The position numbers were made by a program, and so were the translations under genes. Below, in pieces: positions 33,567-42,495 of a DNA stretch of 64,000 nucleotides; the stretch's first letter is position 1; each line of letters begins with the position of its first letter. Origin of the DNA: DASUPK01 sp963815665 (lineage in GTDB: Bacteria > Actinomycetota > Thermoleophilia > Solirubrobacterales > 70-9); the NCBI GenBank assembly GCA_963815665.1, contig CAWFHN010000014.1, positions 62,001 to 126,000 of the forward strand, read 5' to 3'. Under the pieces are notes generated by a model. That model saw only the letters and a list, made by a program, of their open reading frames with translations, searched no databases and was not told where the DNA came from.

Positions 33567-35342
33567 ATGAGGCACCGCGGAATCATCCTTCCGCCGGCGG
33601 GTCTGCTCGCCGTCGGCGCGGCTGGCCTGCTCGCGGCGAGCGCCCAGGCGGCGACGATCACCGTCAGCTCACTGAATGACAGCGGCGGCAGCGGCTGCGA
33701 GCTGCGTGAGGCGATTACCTCCGCCAACAACGACAACGCGGCCGGCAATGGCTGCGTGAACGGCTCCGGAGCGGACACAATCAACCTGCCGGCGGGCCAG
33801 ATCGCGCTCGACACCGGGGTCGGGAACGAGCCGCAGATCACCTCACCCATCACCATCGTCGGGCAGTCGGTCACCTCGACAGGGATCACGCAGTCGCTCT
33901 CGGGGCGCATCTTCCGCGTGGGCTCGAGCGGGGACCTGACCCTGAGTTCCCTCACGGTCTACGGCGGGGTGCTCGCCGACGCGGGCGGGGGAATCATCAA
34001 CAACGGCGTGCTCAAGCTCAACGGCGTCGAGATGGGCGAGAACGAGGTGATCGGCGACAACAGCGCCAATACCGGCGGCGCGATTTTCGGTGGGATGAAT
34101 AGCTCCACGACGATCAGCAACAGCGTGATCGGCGCGCCGGGTCACGGCAACATTGCGGGCTCCAGCGGCGGGGGCGTCAGTGTCGAATACGGAACCCTGG
34201 TTGTGATCAACTCGGTCTTCGCCGACGACCAGGCGAACGGCACGGGCTCCAACGGGGTGGGCGGCGCGATCCGTCTGGTCGACTCCAACCCGACACCCCA
34301 CGTGCATCTGATCCTTAACTCGGTGTTCACCGGCAACGACGCGGCAAGGGCCGGTGGTGGAATCTTCTCGAGTCTCGGATCGACGCAGGCCGCGCAGATC
34401 GAACGCAGCACATTCTCGGCGAACACGGCGCTGTCAGGAGGCGGCGCCCTCTTCTACGGGCCGACGACGGTTCTCAATACCACCTTCAGCGGCAACATCG
34501 CGAGCAGCAACGGGGGTGGGGTCACGACCGAGGACGTCGCGGGCGCCACCGACGTCGCCCTCACCAACACCACGCTGGCGGGCAACCAGGCGCCCAGCGG
34601 CAGTGGCATCGAGCTGATCAGCGGCGGCGTCCTGACGCTGAAGAGCTCCATCCTCGATGACCCCGCCGGCGGGGGAAGCGAATGCGATCTCTCGGGGGGA
34701 ACTCTGGCCACCGCGGGCCACAACCTGGTGTCGGACGCCTCCTGCGGGCTCGCCGGCAGCGGTGACCTGCAGTCGACCAACCCCCTGCTTGGTGCCCTGG
34801 CCGACAACGGCGGGCCCGCGGCCGGGGCGCCGGGGGCGACAGCGGTCCTCCGGACCCGCGCGCTGCTGGCCGGGAGCCCGGCGATCGACCATGCGCCCTG
34901 TGCCGGCCTGGCCGTCGACGAGCGCGGCTTCCCGCGGCCCTCGCCGAGCGCCGGCCTCTGCGACTCCGGTGCCTTCGAGCTCAGGCAGCCGGAGCCGCCC
35001 GCACCGCCGGTCCTTGTCGCCACGCCGCCCTCCAATGCCTTCACCTTCGGCAAGCTGAAGCACAACAAGAAGAAGGGCATCGCCTTCCTGTTCGTCAACC
35101 TGCCCGGCCCCGGTGAGGTCGGGCTGCAGGGGAAGGGGCTGAAGACGATCGACCTCGGCGTCTCCGGCGGCGCGGTGAAGCTGAAGATCGCGCCGGCGAA
35201 GAAGGGGAAGAAGGCGCGCAAGCTCCGGCGCGCGCTGTCGCACAAGGGTAAGGCGAAGGTGAAGGCGCTGGTCAGCTACGTGCCGAGCGGAGGCGCGGCC
35301 GACATCCAGGTACGGAAGCTGAAGCTTCTCACGCGTCGCTGA
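33567..35342 (+). CDS. Secreted CSLREA-domain right-handed beta-helix protein
   Basis: 591 residues. Signal peptide at 1-29 (LLAVGAAGLLAASAQA), then the CSLREA motif as CELREAITSANN, then about 15 turns of a parallel beta-helix with repeated NNG, GGGI, FSGN-type rungs up to residue 480. The end is a beta domain and a very basic tail (KKGKKARKLRR ... LLTRR). Expected at the cell surface, perhaps an adhesin or polysaccharide-binding protein. The 3' end overlaps the convergent LuxR-type regulator by 14 bases; a second CSLREA protein lies beyond it. Confidence 0.85.
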   Translation: MRHRGIILPPAGLLAVGAAGLLAASAQAATITVSSLNDSGGSGCELREAITSANNDNAAGNGCVNGSGADTINLPAGQIALDTGVGNEPQITSPITIVGQSVTSTGITQSLSGRIFRVGSSGDLTLSSLTVYGGVLADAGGGIINNGVLKLNGVEMGENEVIGDNSANTGGAIFGGMNSSTTISNSVIGAPGHGNIAGSSGGGVSVEYGTLVVINSVFADDQANGTGSNGVGGAIRLVDSNPTPHVHLILNSVFTGNDAARAGGGIFSSLGSTQAAQIERSTFSANTALSGGGALFYGPTTVLNTTFSGNIASSNGGGVTTEDVAGATDVALTNTTLAGNQAPSGSGIELISGGVLTLKSSILDDPAGGGSECDLSGGTLATAGHNLVSDASCGLAGSGDLQSTNPLLGALADNGGPAAGAPGATAVLRTRALLAGSPAIDHAPCAGLAVDERGFPRPSPSAGLCDSGAFELRQPEPPAPPVLVATPPSNAFTFGKLKHNKKKGIAFLFVNLPGPGEVGLQGKGLKTIDLGVSGGAVKLKIAPAKKGKKARKLRRALSHKGKAKVKALVSYVPSGGAADIQVRKLKLLTRR

Positions 35343-38193
35343 GCGGTCCGCCGTCGTCAGCCAGGGCATCCGCCAGCCCGGTTCGGCCGGCCACCTCCAG
35401 CTTGCGGTAGGCGCGCCCCAGGTGCGTCTCCACCGTCTTCGTGGTGATGAAGAGCGCCTCGGCGATCTCGCGGTTGCCGAGGCCGCCCGCGGCCATCTGC
35501 GCGATCCGGCGCTCGCGCGGGGTGAGGGCGTCGCTCCCGCGGGCGCTCGCTCGGCGCGGCCGGGCACCGGTCGCCACTAGGCGCTCCCGCGCGGTTTGCT
35601 CGAGCCTGTCGGCGCGGCACCGATGGGCGAGGTCGAGCGCCTCGGCGAGAGCCTCCCGAGCCGCCAGCCGGTGTCCCTCCTCGAGCAGCGCCGCGCCCAG
35701 CTCGCAGAGCGCCCGCGCGAGCTCCAGGGTCGCCTCCGAGCCCCGGAGCGTCTCCACCGCCTCGCGTAACAGCTCGATTCCACGGTCGCCGCCGGCGACC
35801 GTCCCAGCCGTGCGCAGCGCCAGCCCGATCTCGCGTGGCGCGCCGAATCCGCGTGCCGCTTCGAGTGCGTCGTTGGCAGGCCCCGAGGCGAGCTCGGGCC
35901 TGCCGAGCCGCATCGCCGCCTGCGCCGCTCCCGATCGCCAGGGCACCACGCCCGGGTGGGAGGCTCCCAGAGGCTCGAGCCGCTCTCCGCAGGCGAGAAA
36001 GTCCTCGAGCGCCGCCTCGTTCTCTCCGCGCGCCAGATGTAGCCGGCCGCGCGCTTCGAGCAGGTCGCTCCAGGTGAACGTCTCCGACCACCGCTGCTCG
36101 CCCCCGGGGACGTCCACGGCGGCGGCCGCGGCGTCCAGCTCATCCCGCTCGATCAGGCAGAGGGCGAGGACGGCGTGCACCGCGGGGAGCTCGGGCTCCC
36201 ACCCGTAGCGAACGGTGTCGAGTGTGCTCTGGGCGTCGACGATCGCGTCGTCGAGCCGGCCGAGCCGGTGCAGCGCGTGCGCGCGCACGTGCGAGAGGGT
36301 GCCGAAGGCGAGCACCGCGCCGCGCTCGCGCGCGGACGCCAGTACTGCGTTCAGCGCGCCCTCGGACTCCGACAGCTCGCCCGCCATGAACAGGGCGGTG
36401 GCCGCGAGCGAGTAGGCGCCCATCGCGGTGGGGCTGGTCACGTCTGGCAGCGGGCCTCCCAGCGAGGCTCTCGCCAGGCGCCGGACCTCGTCGATGTCCC
36501 TGCCCTGGAGCGCCGGCGCGAGCGCTCCGTGGGCGAGCATGAGGCGTTCGGCGGGAGTCGCGACGCCCCTCGCCGCACGCGCGAGGATGGCGTCCAGCTC
36601 CCCGGGCGAGGTCGTCGCATGGCCGAAGCCGATCGCCGCTCGCGAGGAGCGCAACGCCATCGCCAGCTCGTCGTCGCCAACGGCGGAGTCGCCGAGCTCC
36701 TCGAGCCCTCGCTCGAAGATCTCCTCGGCCTCAGGCCGGCTGGCGTCGACGAGCGCCATCCCGATCTCGAGCGCCGCCTCGGCACGCCCCCGCGGGCCCT
36801 CGATTGCGTCGATCGCCTCGCGAGCGTGTCTCACGGCGGTCTCCCGGTGCGCTCTGGTCTCGGCCAGGGCGAGCTCCTTGAGGAGCTCGGCGCGGTCGGG
36901 CGCGGCAACGGCGATCCGCAGCGCCTCGCCGAGGTAGTGCACCGCGGCGCTCGGCGCCCCCCGCTCGCGGGCCCTCGCCGCCGCAGCCCTCAATGCGGGT
37001 ACGGCCCACTCGCCGGAGGCGCCACGGGCCTCGACGAGATGTGACGCAATCAGCTCGGCATCCGCGCCGGCTTCCCGCAGGAGCTCGGCGGCGCGAGCGT
37101 GCGCCCGAGCGCGCTGAGCGTCCGGCAAGTCCGCGTAAACGGCCTCGCGGACGATCGGATGGACGAAGGCCAGCGAGGGCCCCGCCTCTAGAACGGCCGC
37201 CCCGGCGAGCGCGTCCGCCGCCCGGGCCGCTTCGTCGGCCTCGAGCCCGCTGAGCTCAGCCGCGCGTTCCAGCGGAGCTCCGTCACCGAGCACGGCCACC
37301 GAGGATGCCAAGGCGGTCGCCGGCGGCGCCAGCCTCGCGATGCGTTCGAGGATCGTCTTCGAGGCCGGCGTCTCCCGAAGCGCCGCGGCCTCTCTCGAGG
37401 CCGGGGTTCCCTCGGCCGCAAGCGCGCCGACCAGCTCGCGGACGTAGAACGGGTTTCCCCCGGTCGCCGCGGCGCAGGCGGCACAGAGCTCGTCGTCGGC
37501 GCCGTCCAGCTCGAGTCTGACGAGACGGGCGACTCCATCGTCGCTGAGTGGCTGCAGCGGGACGGCGGTGGCGAGCTCGTGGCCGGCGATCCGGGCCATG
37601 AGCCGGCCCTGGGGGTCGGGCTGCCCCGGTCGCGAGGTGACGAGCAGCGCGATCGGAAGCTCGTCCAGGCGCTGCAGGAGGTAGATCAGGAAGCGCAGCG
37701 AGGGCGGGTCCGCCCAATGCGCGTCGTCGACGGCGATCAGCAGCGGCGCGCGCTCCGAGGCGTTCGCGGCCAGCCAGTGAAGCCCGTGCAGGAGGGGAAA
37801 CTCGCTCTCGCCCCCCGTGCCGGGTGGTCCCTCCGCCGCCGTGAACAGTGGCTCGCAGAGCGCCGCCGCCCCGGACATCAGGGCATCGCGCTCTTCATCG
37901 GCAACGGCCAACAGGGGCTCGAACAGGCGGAGCACCACCCCGAAGCTGAAGTCGCGCTCCAGCTCGGCGCCGCGAGCGCGCAGAACGACCATCCCCTCAG
38001 CGCTCGCCGAATCGCAGGCCACCGCGGCGAGACGGGACTTCCCTAGCCCGGCGCCGCCCTCCAGCACCAGACAGCGACCGGACCCTTCGCGCGCGGTCGC
38101 CAGGGTCGCCGAGACCGCCTCGAGGACGTCGGCGCGCTCGAGGATGGTCCTGGCCGCGGTTGCGCCTGCCGGTGTGGAGTCGAGGCTGGCCAT
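35329..38193 (-). CDS. Large ATP-binding LuxR-family regulator (LAL/MalT type)
   Basis: 954 residues. AAA/STAND ATPase: Walker A GGAGLGKSRL (about 45-54), Walker B LLIAVDDAHW (about 150-160); a long helical-repeat (TPR-like) middle of about 550 residues; and a C-terminal LuxR winged helix (LTPRERRIAQMAAGG ... TTKTVETHLGRAYRKL). Such proteins use ATP and a ligand to activate transcription. It lies between two CSLREA surface-protein genes and is divergent from one, so these are the likely targets. GAGGG eight bases before ATG 38193 serves as ribosome site; TATAAA is nearby upstream. Confidence 0.93.
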   Translation of the reverse strand: MASLDSTPAGATAARTILERADVLEAVSATLATAREGSGRCLVLEGGAGLGKSRLAAVACDSASAEGMVVLRARGAELERDFSFGVVLRLFEPLLAVADEERDALMSGAAALCEPLFTAAEGPPGTGGESEFPLLHGLHWLAANASERAPLLIAVDDAHWADPPSLRFLIYLLQRLDELPIALLVTSRPGQPDPQGRLMARIAGHELATAVPLQPLSDDGVARLVRLELDGADDELCAACAAATGGNPFYVRELVGALAAEGTPASREAAALRETPASKTILERIARLAPPATALASSVAVLGDGAPLERAAELSGLEADEAARAADALAGAAVLEAGPSLAFVHPIVREAVYADLPDAQRARAHARAAELLREAGADAELIASHLVEARGASGEWAVPALRAAAARARERGAPSAAVHYLGEALRIAVAAPDRAELLKELALAETRAHRETAVRHAREAIDAIEGPRGRAEAALEIGMALVDASRPEAEEIFERGLEELGDSAVGDDELAMALRSSRAAIGFGHATTSPGELDAILARAARGVATPAERLMLAHGALAPALQGRDIDEVRRLARASLGGPLPDVTSPTAMGAYSLAATALFMAGELSESEGALNAVLASARERGAVLAFGTLSHVRAHALHRLGRLDDAIVDAQSTLDTVRYGWEPELPAVHAVLALCLIERDELDAAAAAVDVPGGEQRWSETFTWSDLLEARGRLHLARGENEAALEDFLACGERLEPLGASHPGVVPWRSGAAQAAMRLGRPELASGPANDALEAARGFGAPREIGLALRTAGTVAGGDRGIELLREAVETLRGSEATLELARALCELGAALLEEGHRLAAREALAEALDLAHRCRADRLEQTARERLVATGARPRRASARGSDALTPRERRIAQMAAGGLGNREIAEALFITTKTVETHLGRAYRKLEVAGRTGLADALADDGGPLSDA

Positions 38194-38232
38194 CGGCGTG
38201 ACCCTCTCATGATTTATAGGCGCCGCAAAAGA

Positions 38233-38250
38233 TCAGGGTCGGGACCCTGA
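38233..38250. promoter_or_regulatory. Perfect palindrome in the divergent LuxR/surface-protein interval
   Basis: TCAGGGTC, GG, GACCCTGA: eight-base perfect arms. Located between the regulator start (38193) and the next operon (38286), a natural operator position. Confidence 0.5.
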
Positions 38251-38272
38251 CGACAGGGGAGAGGCCGGCGCG

Positions 38273-38278
38273 CAGACT
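38273..38278 (+). promoter_or_regulatory. -10 box CAGACT
   Basis: It ends seven bases before GTG 38286. Confidence 0.35.
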
Positions 38279-38285
38279 GAGGGGC

Positions 38286-38513
38286 GTGCAGGTCCCGCCC
38301 GAGTCAGAGGAATCGCAGAGCGGCTCGCCGGCCTCCCCGACCGGCGAGGATGCCGATCGGCGCGAGACCCGCGAGCGCGACCTGATGCGAGAGCTTGACG
38401 AGATGACCGGGCGGGGAGTCGAGGGCGAGACAAGGCCGTCCCGGCCTTCGTCCCCCGACCCACGAGAGGCGCAGCACGACCCGAGCGGCGCCGAGGAGGT
38501 CGTTGACGAATGA
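38286..38513 (+). CDS. Small acidic hydrophilic protein, 75 aa
   Basis: Not recognised. Rich in Glu, Ser, Pro, Asp and Arg; probably disordered except for a short helix (RERDLMRELDEMTGRG). GTG start behind CAGACT. Its TGA overlaps the ATG of the next CSLREA gene (ATGA), so translation of the large surface protein is coupled to this small one. That coupling is the main reason to accept it. Confidence 0.6.
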   Translation: MQVPPESEESQSGSPASPTGEDADRRETRERDLMRELDEMTGRGVEGETRPSRPSSPDPREAQHDPSGAEEVVDE

Positions 38514-40789
38514 GTCGTCATCGTGCCATTGCCGGGCTGGCCTCGCTGCTGACCACCGCCGCGCTGGCCGCAGCGGCCTTCGCGCCGGCCGCGGGGGCCG
38601 CCACGATCACCCCGACGGTCACCACGGACGACCTCACCGTCAACGGCAACTGCACCCTCCGCGAGGCGGTGCTGGCGGCGGACGGAAACGGGCCCGTCGA
38701 TCAGTGTCCGGCCGGCGCCGCCGGTGCGCCGGATGTGATCGTCCTGACGCAGCCCCTCTACAGCCTGACCCTGCCCGGGGCGAACGAGGACAGCGACCTC
38801 ACGGGCGACCTCGATGTCTTCCTGGCCCCCGCCGGCCCGCTGACGATCGAAGGCAAGGCCGACTCCGGCGAGTCCGTGATAGACGGAACCAGCGGAGCCA
38901 ACTCCGACCGGGTGATCGACGTGAAGACGAGCACGGCCTCGTCGCTCACCCTGACCCAGGTCAGGCTCGATGACGGGCACCCGCCGGCGGGCACCGGTGG
39001 CGCGCTCCGCGTCCCCGGGCTCAACTCCGTCACCCTGGACAGCTCGCGGGTGACGAACAGCAGCTCCACCTCGGCCGGCGGGGGGATGCAGGTCGTGGGC
39101 GACCTGACGCTGAAGAACAGCACCGTCTCGGGGAACTCCTCGACCGCCCCCAGCGGCTTGGTCGGGGGAGGGATCCGGGCGACCAAGAGCGTGACCATCA
39201 GCGCCAGCTCGATCACGAGCAACAGCGTCACCTCCCCGGACGATGCCAACACCGACGACGTCTTCGGGGGTGGCATCGCCGCCAGCGGCGGGAACGTCAG
39301 CGTCACCGACTCGACGATCGCGAACAACGCGGTCACGGCGCTCGACAGCGCGGACGCCTCGCACGGGGGCGGGATCTACGCGGAGAACGCTCCGCTCAGG
39401 ATCGAGCGCAGCACGATCGACAACAACACGGTGAGCCAGGCGAGCGGCGTGAGCTCCGGCGGGGGAGTCGACTACAGCGATCCGGCGCCGATCAGCGGCA
39501 CCTTCGTGATCCAGAACTCCACGCTGACCGACAACCACTCCCAGATCGACGGTGGGGCGCTCCAGGTCGGCGGAGGGAGCACTCAGATCGGGAGCTCCAC
39601 CTTCACCCTCAATTCGAGCGGCGGCGGCAGGTCCATCTTCTACAGCGCCGGCGGCGTCACGGGATCCTCGCTGAGCGTTGGTTCCTCGATCCTCTCCGAG
39701 GACGGCGCCGCCGAGTGTGCCGGTGACCTGCCCGATTCCGACGGCTTCAACATCGACCGCGGCACCAGCTGCGGCCTGACGGGCAGCGGCGACCTCTCGA
39801 GCACCAACCCCGGGCTGCTGGGCGAAGCCGACAACGGTGGCCCCACCGTGACGCATGCCCTCCCCGCGGGGAGCCCGGCGCTCGACCGGATTCCCGCGGC
39901 CTCCTGCAATGGCGTCGACGGTGCGCCGCTGGCGACGGACCAGCGCGGCGCCCCCCGGGGGTTCGACGAGGACGGCGACTCTCTGCCCGAGTGCGACGTG
40001 GGTGCCTACGAGCTCAACCGCTGCCAGGGGAAGATCGTCGACACGCTCGGCTCCACCGGCATCAACGGGACCGGCGCGGCAGACGTGATCCTGGGCTCGG
40101 ATGGGTTCGACCTGATCGATCCGAAGCAGGGCGACGACACGATCTGTGCCGGGGGCGGCGACGACCACGTGATCGAGCGCCCGAACGGAGGCAACGACGC
40201 GGTGGACGGCGGTGAGGGGTCCGACACCCTGGCGCTCGGCACCGCATCGCCGGCCAGCCCCGCGGGTACCGTCGACCTGGCCGCCGGAACCGCCTCCTCG
40301 ATCGGGATGAGCGCCGCGCTGAGCTCGATCGAGAACGCGACCGGCTCGCCCGCGGACGACACCCTGATAGGCGACGGCGGCCCCAATGTCCTCAACGGCG
40401 GGATCGGCAGCGACACGATCGACGGGGGGGAGGGCCCGGACATCCTGCTCGGCGGCAACGACGACGACCAGCTGCTCGCCCGCGACGGCTTCTCCGACAG
40501 CGTCGACTGCGGCAGCGGCACCGCCGACTTCGCCCAGACGGATCAGCTCTCCTTCGACTCGGTCACCGGCTGCGAGAGCGTTGACGCCCTCGCGGAGCCG
40601 TTCATCCCGCAGCCTCCGCCCCAGACGTCCGCGCCCCAGACGTCCGCGCCCCTGACGTCCGCGCCCCAGACCTCTGTGCCGGCGAAGAAGGCGAAGTGCA
40701 AGAAGAAGAAGCGGAAGCACAAGAGGCACGCCGCAGCCGCCAAGAAGAAGAAGTGCAAGAAGAAGAAGAGGAGGAGGAAGCGGAGGTGA
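38510..40789 (+). CDS. Secreted CSLREA beta-helix protein with RTX-like repeats
   Basis: 759 residues. Signal peptide at 1-28, CSLREA motif as CTLREAVLAADGN, and a parallel beta-helix to about residue 510. Then RTX/hemolysin-type glycine-Asp nonapeptides (LGSDGFDLI, GGNDAVDGGEGSDTL, IGDGGPNVLNGGIGSDTIDG) that should bind calcium outside the cell. Next come four 15-bp repeats coding P/L-Q/L-TSAP units (40617-40677) and a 34-residue Lys/Arg tail with two Cys. Coupled to genes on both sides (ATGA, GTGA). Probable surface adhesin. Confidence 0.86.
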   Translation: MSRHRAIAGLASLLTTAALAAAAFAPAAGAATITPTVTTDDLTVNGNCTLREAVLAADGNGPVDQCPAGAAGAPDVIVLTQPLYSLTLPGANEDSDLTGDLDVFLAPAGPLTIEGKADSGESVIDGTSGANSDRVIDVKTSTASSLTLTQVRLDDGHPPAGTGGALRVPGLNSVTLDSSRVTNSSSTSAGGGMQVVGDLTLKNSTVSGNSSTAPSGLVGGGIRATKSVTISASSITSNSVTSPDDANTDDVFGGGIAASGGNVSVTDSTIANNAVTALDSADASHGGGIYAENAPLRIERSTIDNNTVSQASGVSSGGGVDYSDPAPISGTFVIQNSTLTDNHSQIDGGALQVGGGSTQIGSSTFTLNSSGGGRSIFYSAGGVTGSSLSVGSSILSEDGAAECAGDLPDSDGFNIDRGTSCGLTGSGDLSSTNPGLLGEADNGGPTVTHALPAGSPALDRIPAASCNGVDGAPLATDQRGAPRGFDEDGDSLPECDVGAYELNRCQGKIVDTLGSTGINGTGAADVILGSDGFDLIDPKQGDDTICAGGGDDHVIERPNGGNDAVDGGEGSDTLALGTASPASPAGTVDLAAGTASSIGMSAALSSIENATGSPADDTLIGDGGPNVLNGGIGSDTIDGGEGPDILLGGNDDDQLLARDGFSDSVDCGSGTADFAQTDQLSFDSVTGCESVDALAEPFIPQPPPQTSAPQTSAPLTSAPQTSVPAKKAKCKKKKRKHKRHAAAAKKKKCKKKKRRRKRR
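40617..40677 (+). repeat. 15-bp tandem repeat, four copies
   Basis: CCCCAGACGTCCGCG-type units encode PQTSA; one copy has CTG for CAG and the last is diverged. They form a Pro/Thr/Ser linker before the basic tail. Confidence 0.8.
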
Positions 40790-41595
40790 GCCCTGTCGGG
40801 AGATTGAGGCGGGGTTCTGTCGTGGGCATCGCCGCGGTGGTCCTGGGTCTGCTCATCGCCCAGGTCGCCCTCGCGGGTGGCGGGACGGGCGGACCACCGG
40901 CGAGCGCGAGCGCCCGCGTCAACAAGCAGCTCAAGAAGCTGAAGAAGCGGCTGGCGCTCCTGCAGGCCCAGGTCAACGCGTTGCAGGGGCAGCCCGGTAA
41001 CAACGCGTCGCAGGGGCAGCCCGGTAACAACGCGTCGCAGGGGCAGCCCGGGCCCCAGGGCCCGCCGGGGCCGGTCGGGCCTGCAACCGGCAAGGCCGGC
41101 GGGGACCTCACGGGCAGCTACCCGAATCCCCTGATCGCGAACAACGCGGTGACGGGCGCGAAGGTCGCCGGCGATTCGCTCACCCCGGCCGACATCGCCG
41201 ACGTCGGCTTCCTGCACGCGGCCACCGCCCGGCTGAACCCCCCTGCCGGTGGCGGCACGGCCTCACAGTCGCTGTTCACGATCGGGCGCGTGGCCCTGAG
41301 CGGCTTCTGCACGAATGATGGGGCCGGGTCGATGCAGGTCGGGATCGAGCCGGCAGTGACCGACACCGGCGCAGTGATGGTCGTCGACGGCCAAGGCGGA
41401 GCCGCGGATGAGGTCGTCCAGCTCCAGCCCTTCGACGTTCAATTCCTCGCGATCTTGACGAGCACGTCCGTTGCCGCCAGAGAGTCATCGTTCGCGATCC
41501 TCGACCCCCAGGACACCACCGCGAGCGGCGTCGTCGCGGTGTCGGTCGATCCGGCGAGCTCGAGCTGCGTGCTGACCCTTCACGCCCTCAGCTGA
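40786..41595 (+). CDS. Collagen-like, coiled-coil exported protein
   Basis: 269 residues from GTG 40786, which overlaps the previous stop (GTGA). A signal anchor (VVGIAAVVLGLLIAQVALAG) is followed by a basic coiled coil (VNKQLKKLKKRLALLQAQVN), tandem QGQPGNNAS repeats, a short Gly-X-Y run (GPQGPPGPVGPA) and GGDLTGSYPNPLIANNAV, a motif common in trimeric tail-fibre-like and collagen-like proteins. A 130-residue globular beta domain ends it. It probably forms a trimeric stalk at the cell surface. Confidence 0.78.
   Translation: MSPVGRLRRGSVVGIAAVVLGLLIAQVALAGGGTGGPPASASARVNKQLKKLKKRLALLQAQVNALQGQPGNNASQGQPGNNASQGQPGPQGPPGPVGPATGKAGGDLTGSYPNPLIANNAVTGAKVAGDSLTPADIADVGFLHAATARLNPPAGGGTASQSLFTIGRVALSGFCTNDGAGSMQVGIEPAVTDTGAVMVVDGQGGAADEVVQLQPFDVQFLAILTSTSVAARESSFAILDPQDTTASGVVAVSVDPASSSCVLTLHALS
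40983..41045 (+). repeat. 27-bp tandem repeat (QGQPGNNAS)
   Basis: Two identical 27-bp copies and the first nine bases of a third. Their exact identity at the DNA level indicates recent duplication. Confidence 0.85.
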
Positions 41596-41610
41596 GACCA
41601 GCCGATCGAA

Positions 41611-42432
41611 TCAGGGCAAGCGGTCAGGGTCGTCGCGATTCGCCGTCGCGCCTCCGCCGTTGGACCCGAGGCCGCGGGCGATCAGGCCCGTCCCCAGCAG
41701 CGCGAGGCCGACCAGTGCCAGCGCCCCGGCGGCCATCCCGGTCATCGGCAGCGTGGTCGAGTTACCCGCGGCGTTCGGCGAGGCGACCGCGGCCGACTCA
41801 GAGCTCGATGAGCCGCTCGAGGTCGAGCCCGCGGAACCGCCGCCACCCCCTCCGCTCGAGCTCACCACCCGAACTGTCGCCTTCATGTTCGGGTGGATCG
41901 TGCAGATGTAGCTGAAGGTCCCGGCCGAGTTGAAGGTGTGGGAGCCGCTGCTACCGGGGTTGATCGTGCCGGTGTCGAAGCTGCCGTCGTCGGCGGTGGC
42001 GGTGTGGGGGGCCTGCCCGGTGTTGTGCCAGGTGACCGTGTCGCCGATGGAGACCGTCACCGAGGTAGGGGAGAAGAAGAAGTCGGCCATCGTGACGCTG
42101 GCGGATGAGGACTTGCGCGCGCCGCCGCCGCCGGGGGGGCCGGTCGCGGGCGACCTGTCGCCGATCGGCGCAGAGGCGGTCCCAGATTCTTCCCGCGGCT
42201 CAGTCGGAGTTCCCGCGCCCGGCCCCCCCGACAGCGACGGCGTCGTGGTGGTTGAGCCGCCAGGCTCGGCGGGCTGCGCCGGCACGGTGGGCGTCGTCGT
42301 GGGCGGCGTCGCGGTGGTCGTCGTCGTAGCCGTCGTCGTGGTGCCCACGTCCTGCGCGGCCGACACAGCCGGGACGGCGCAGATCGCCGCCAGGACGAGC
42401 ATCCCGCTCGCCAGGGCTCTCGCTCCCTTCAC
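41611..42432 (-). CDS. Secreted cupredoxin (plastocyanin-like) with C-terminal LPxTG-like motif
   Basis: 273 residues from GTG 42432; ATG 42441 is rejected because it overlaps the -10 box TAGGAT. Signal peptide (LASGMLVLAAICAVPAVSA), a Thr/Pro linker, and an in-frame repeat element (about residues 68-100). Then the copper domain VTMADFFFSPTSVTVSIGDT with ligands His about 142, Cys177, His180 and Met183 (C-x2-H-x2-M). The C-terminus has LPMTG (about 228) and a hydrophobic helix, but a 20-residue hydrophilic tail that is long for a sortase signal. A surface electron carrier is likely. Confidence 0.82.
   Translation of the reverse strand: MKGARALASGMLVLAAICAVPAVSAAQDVGTTTTATTTTTATPPTTTPTVPAQPAEPGGSTTTTPSLSGGPGAGTPTEPREESGTASAPIGDRSPATGPPGGGGARKSSSASVTMADFFFSPTSVTVSIGDTVTWHNTGQAPHTATADDGSFDTGTINPGSSGSHTFNSAGTFSYICTIHPNMKATVRVVSSSGGGGGGSAGSTSSGSSSSESAAVASPNAAGNSTTLPMTGMAAGALALVGLALLGTGLIARGLGSNGGGATANRDDPDRLP
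42133..42229 (+). repeat. Palindrome-ended in-frame element, copy 1 (in cupredoxin gene)
   Basis: Ends GGGGGGGCC and GGCCCCCCC. It contains GGGCGACCTGTCGCCGATC and CGCGGCTCAGTCGGAGTTCC, blocks identical in all three copies, and an inner perfect hairpin GGCGAC-CT-GTCGCC. The host gene reads it antisense as a TPTEPR ... PIGDRSPA peptide. Confidence 0.9.
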
Positions 42433-42439
42433 TCTCCGC

Positions 42440-42466
42440 ATCCTAGGGCCATTGACTCGTAGTCAA
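42440..42466 (-). promoter_or_regulatory. Promoter of the cupredoxin gene
   Basis: On the minus strand: TTGACT (42466-42461), 15 bases, TAGGAT (42445-42440), then seven bases to GTG 42432. TTGACT is also one half of an inverted repeat with AGTCAA (TTGACT-CGT-AGTCAA), a possible operator. Confidence 0.5.
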
Positions 42467-42495
42467 CTACGGAAAACCGGGGATTCGGGATTGCC

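Noticed and set aside
38207..40729. 840-codon minus-strand frame opposite the CSLREA/RTX gene
   Set aside because: Composition is Arg/Gly/Asp-rich without motifs; the plus strand has a signal peptide, CSLREA motif and RTX repeats.
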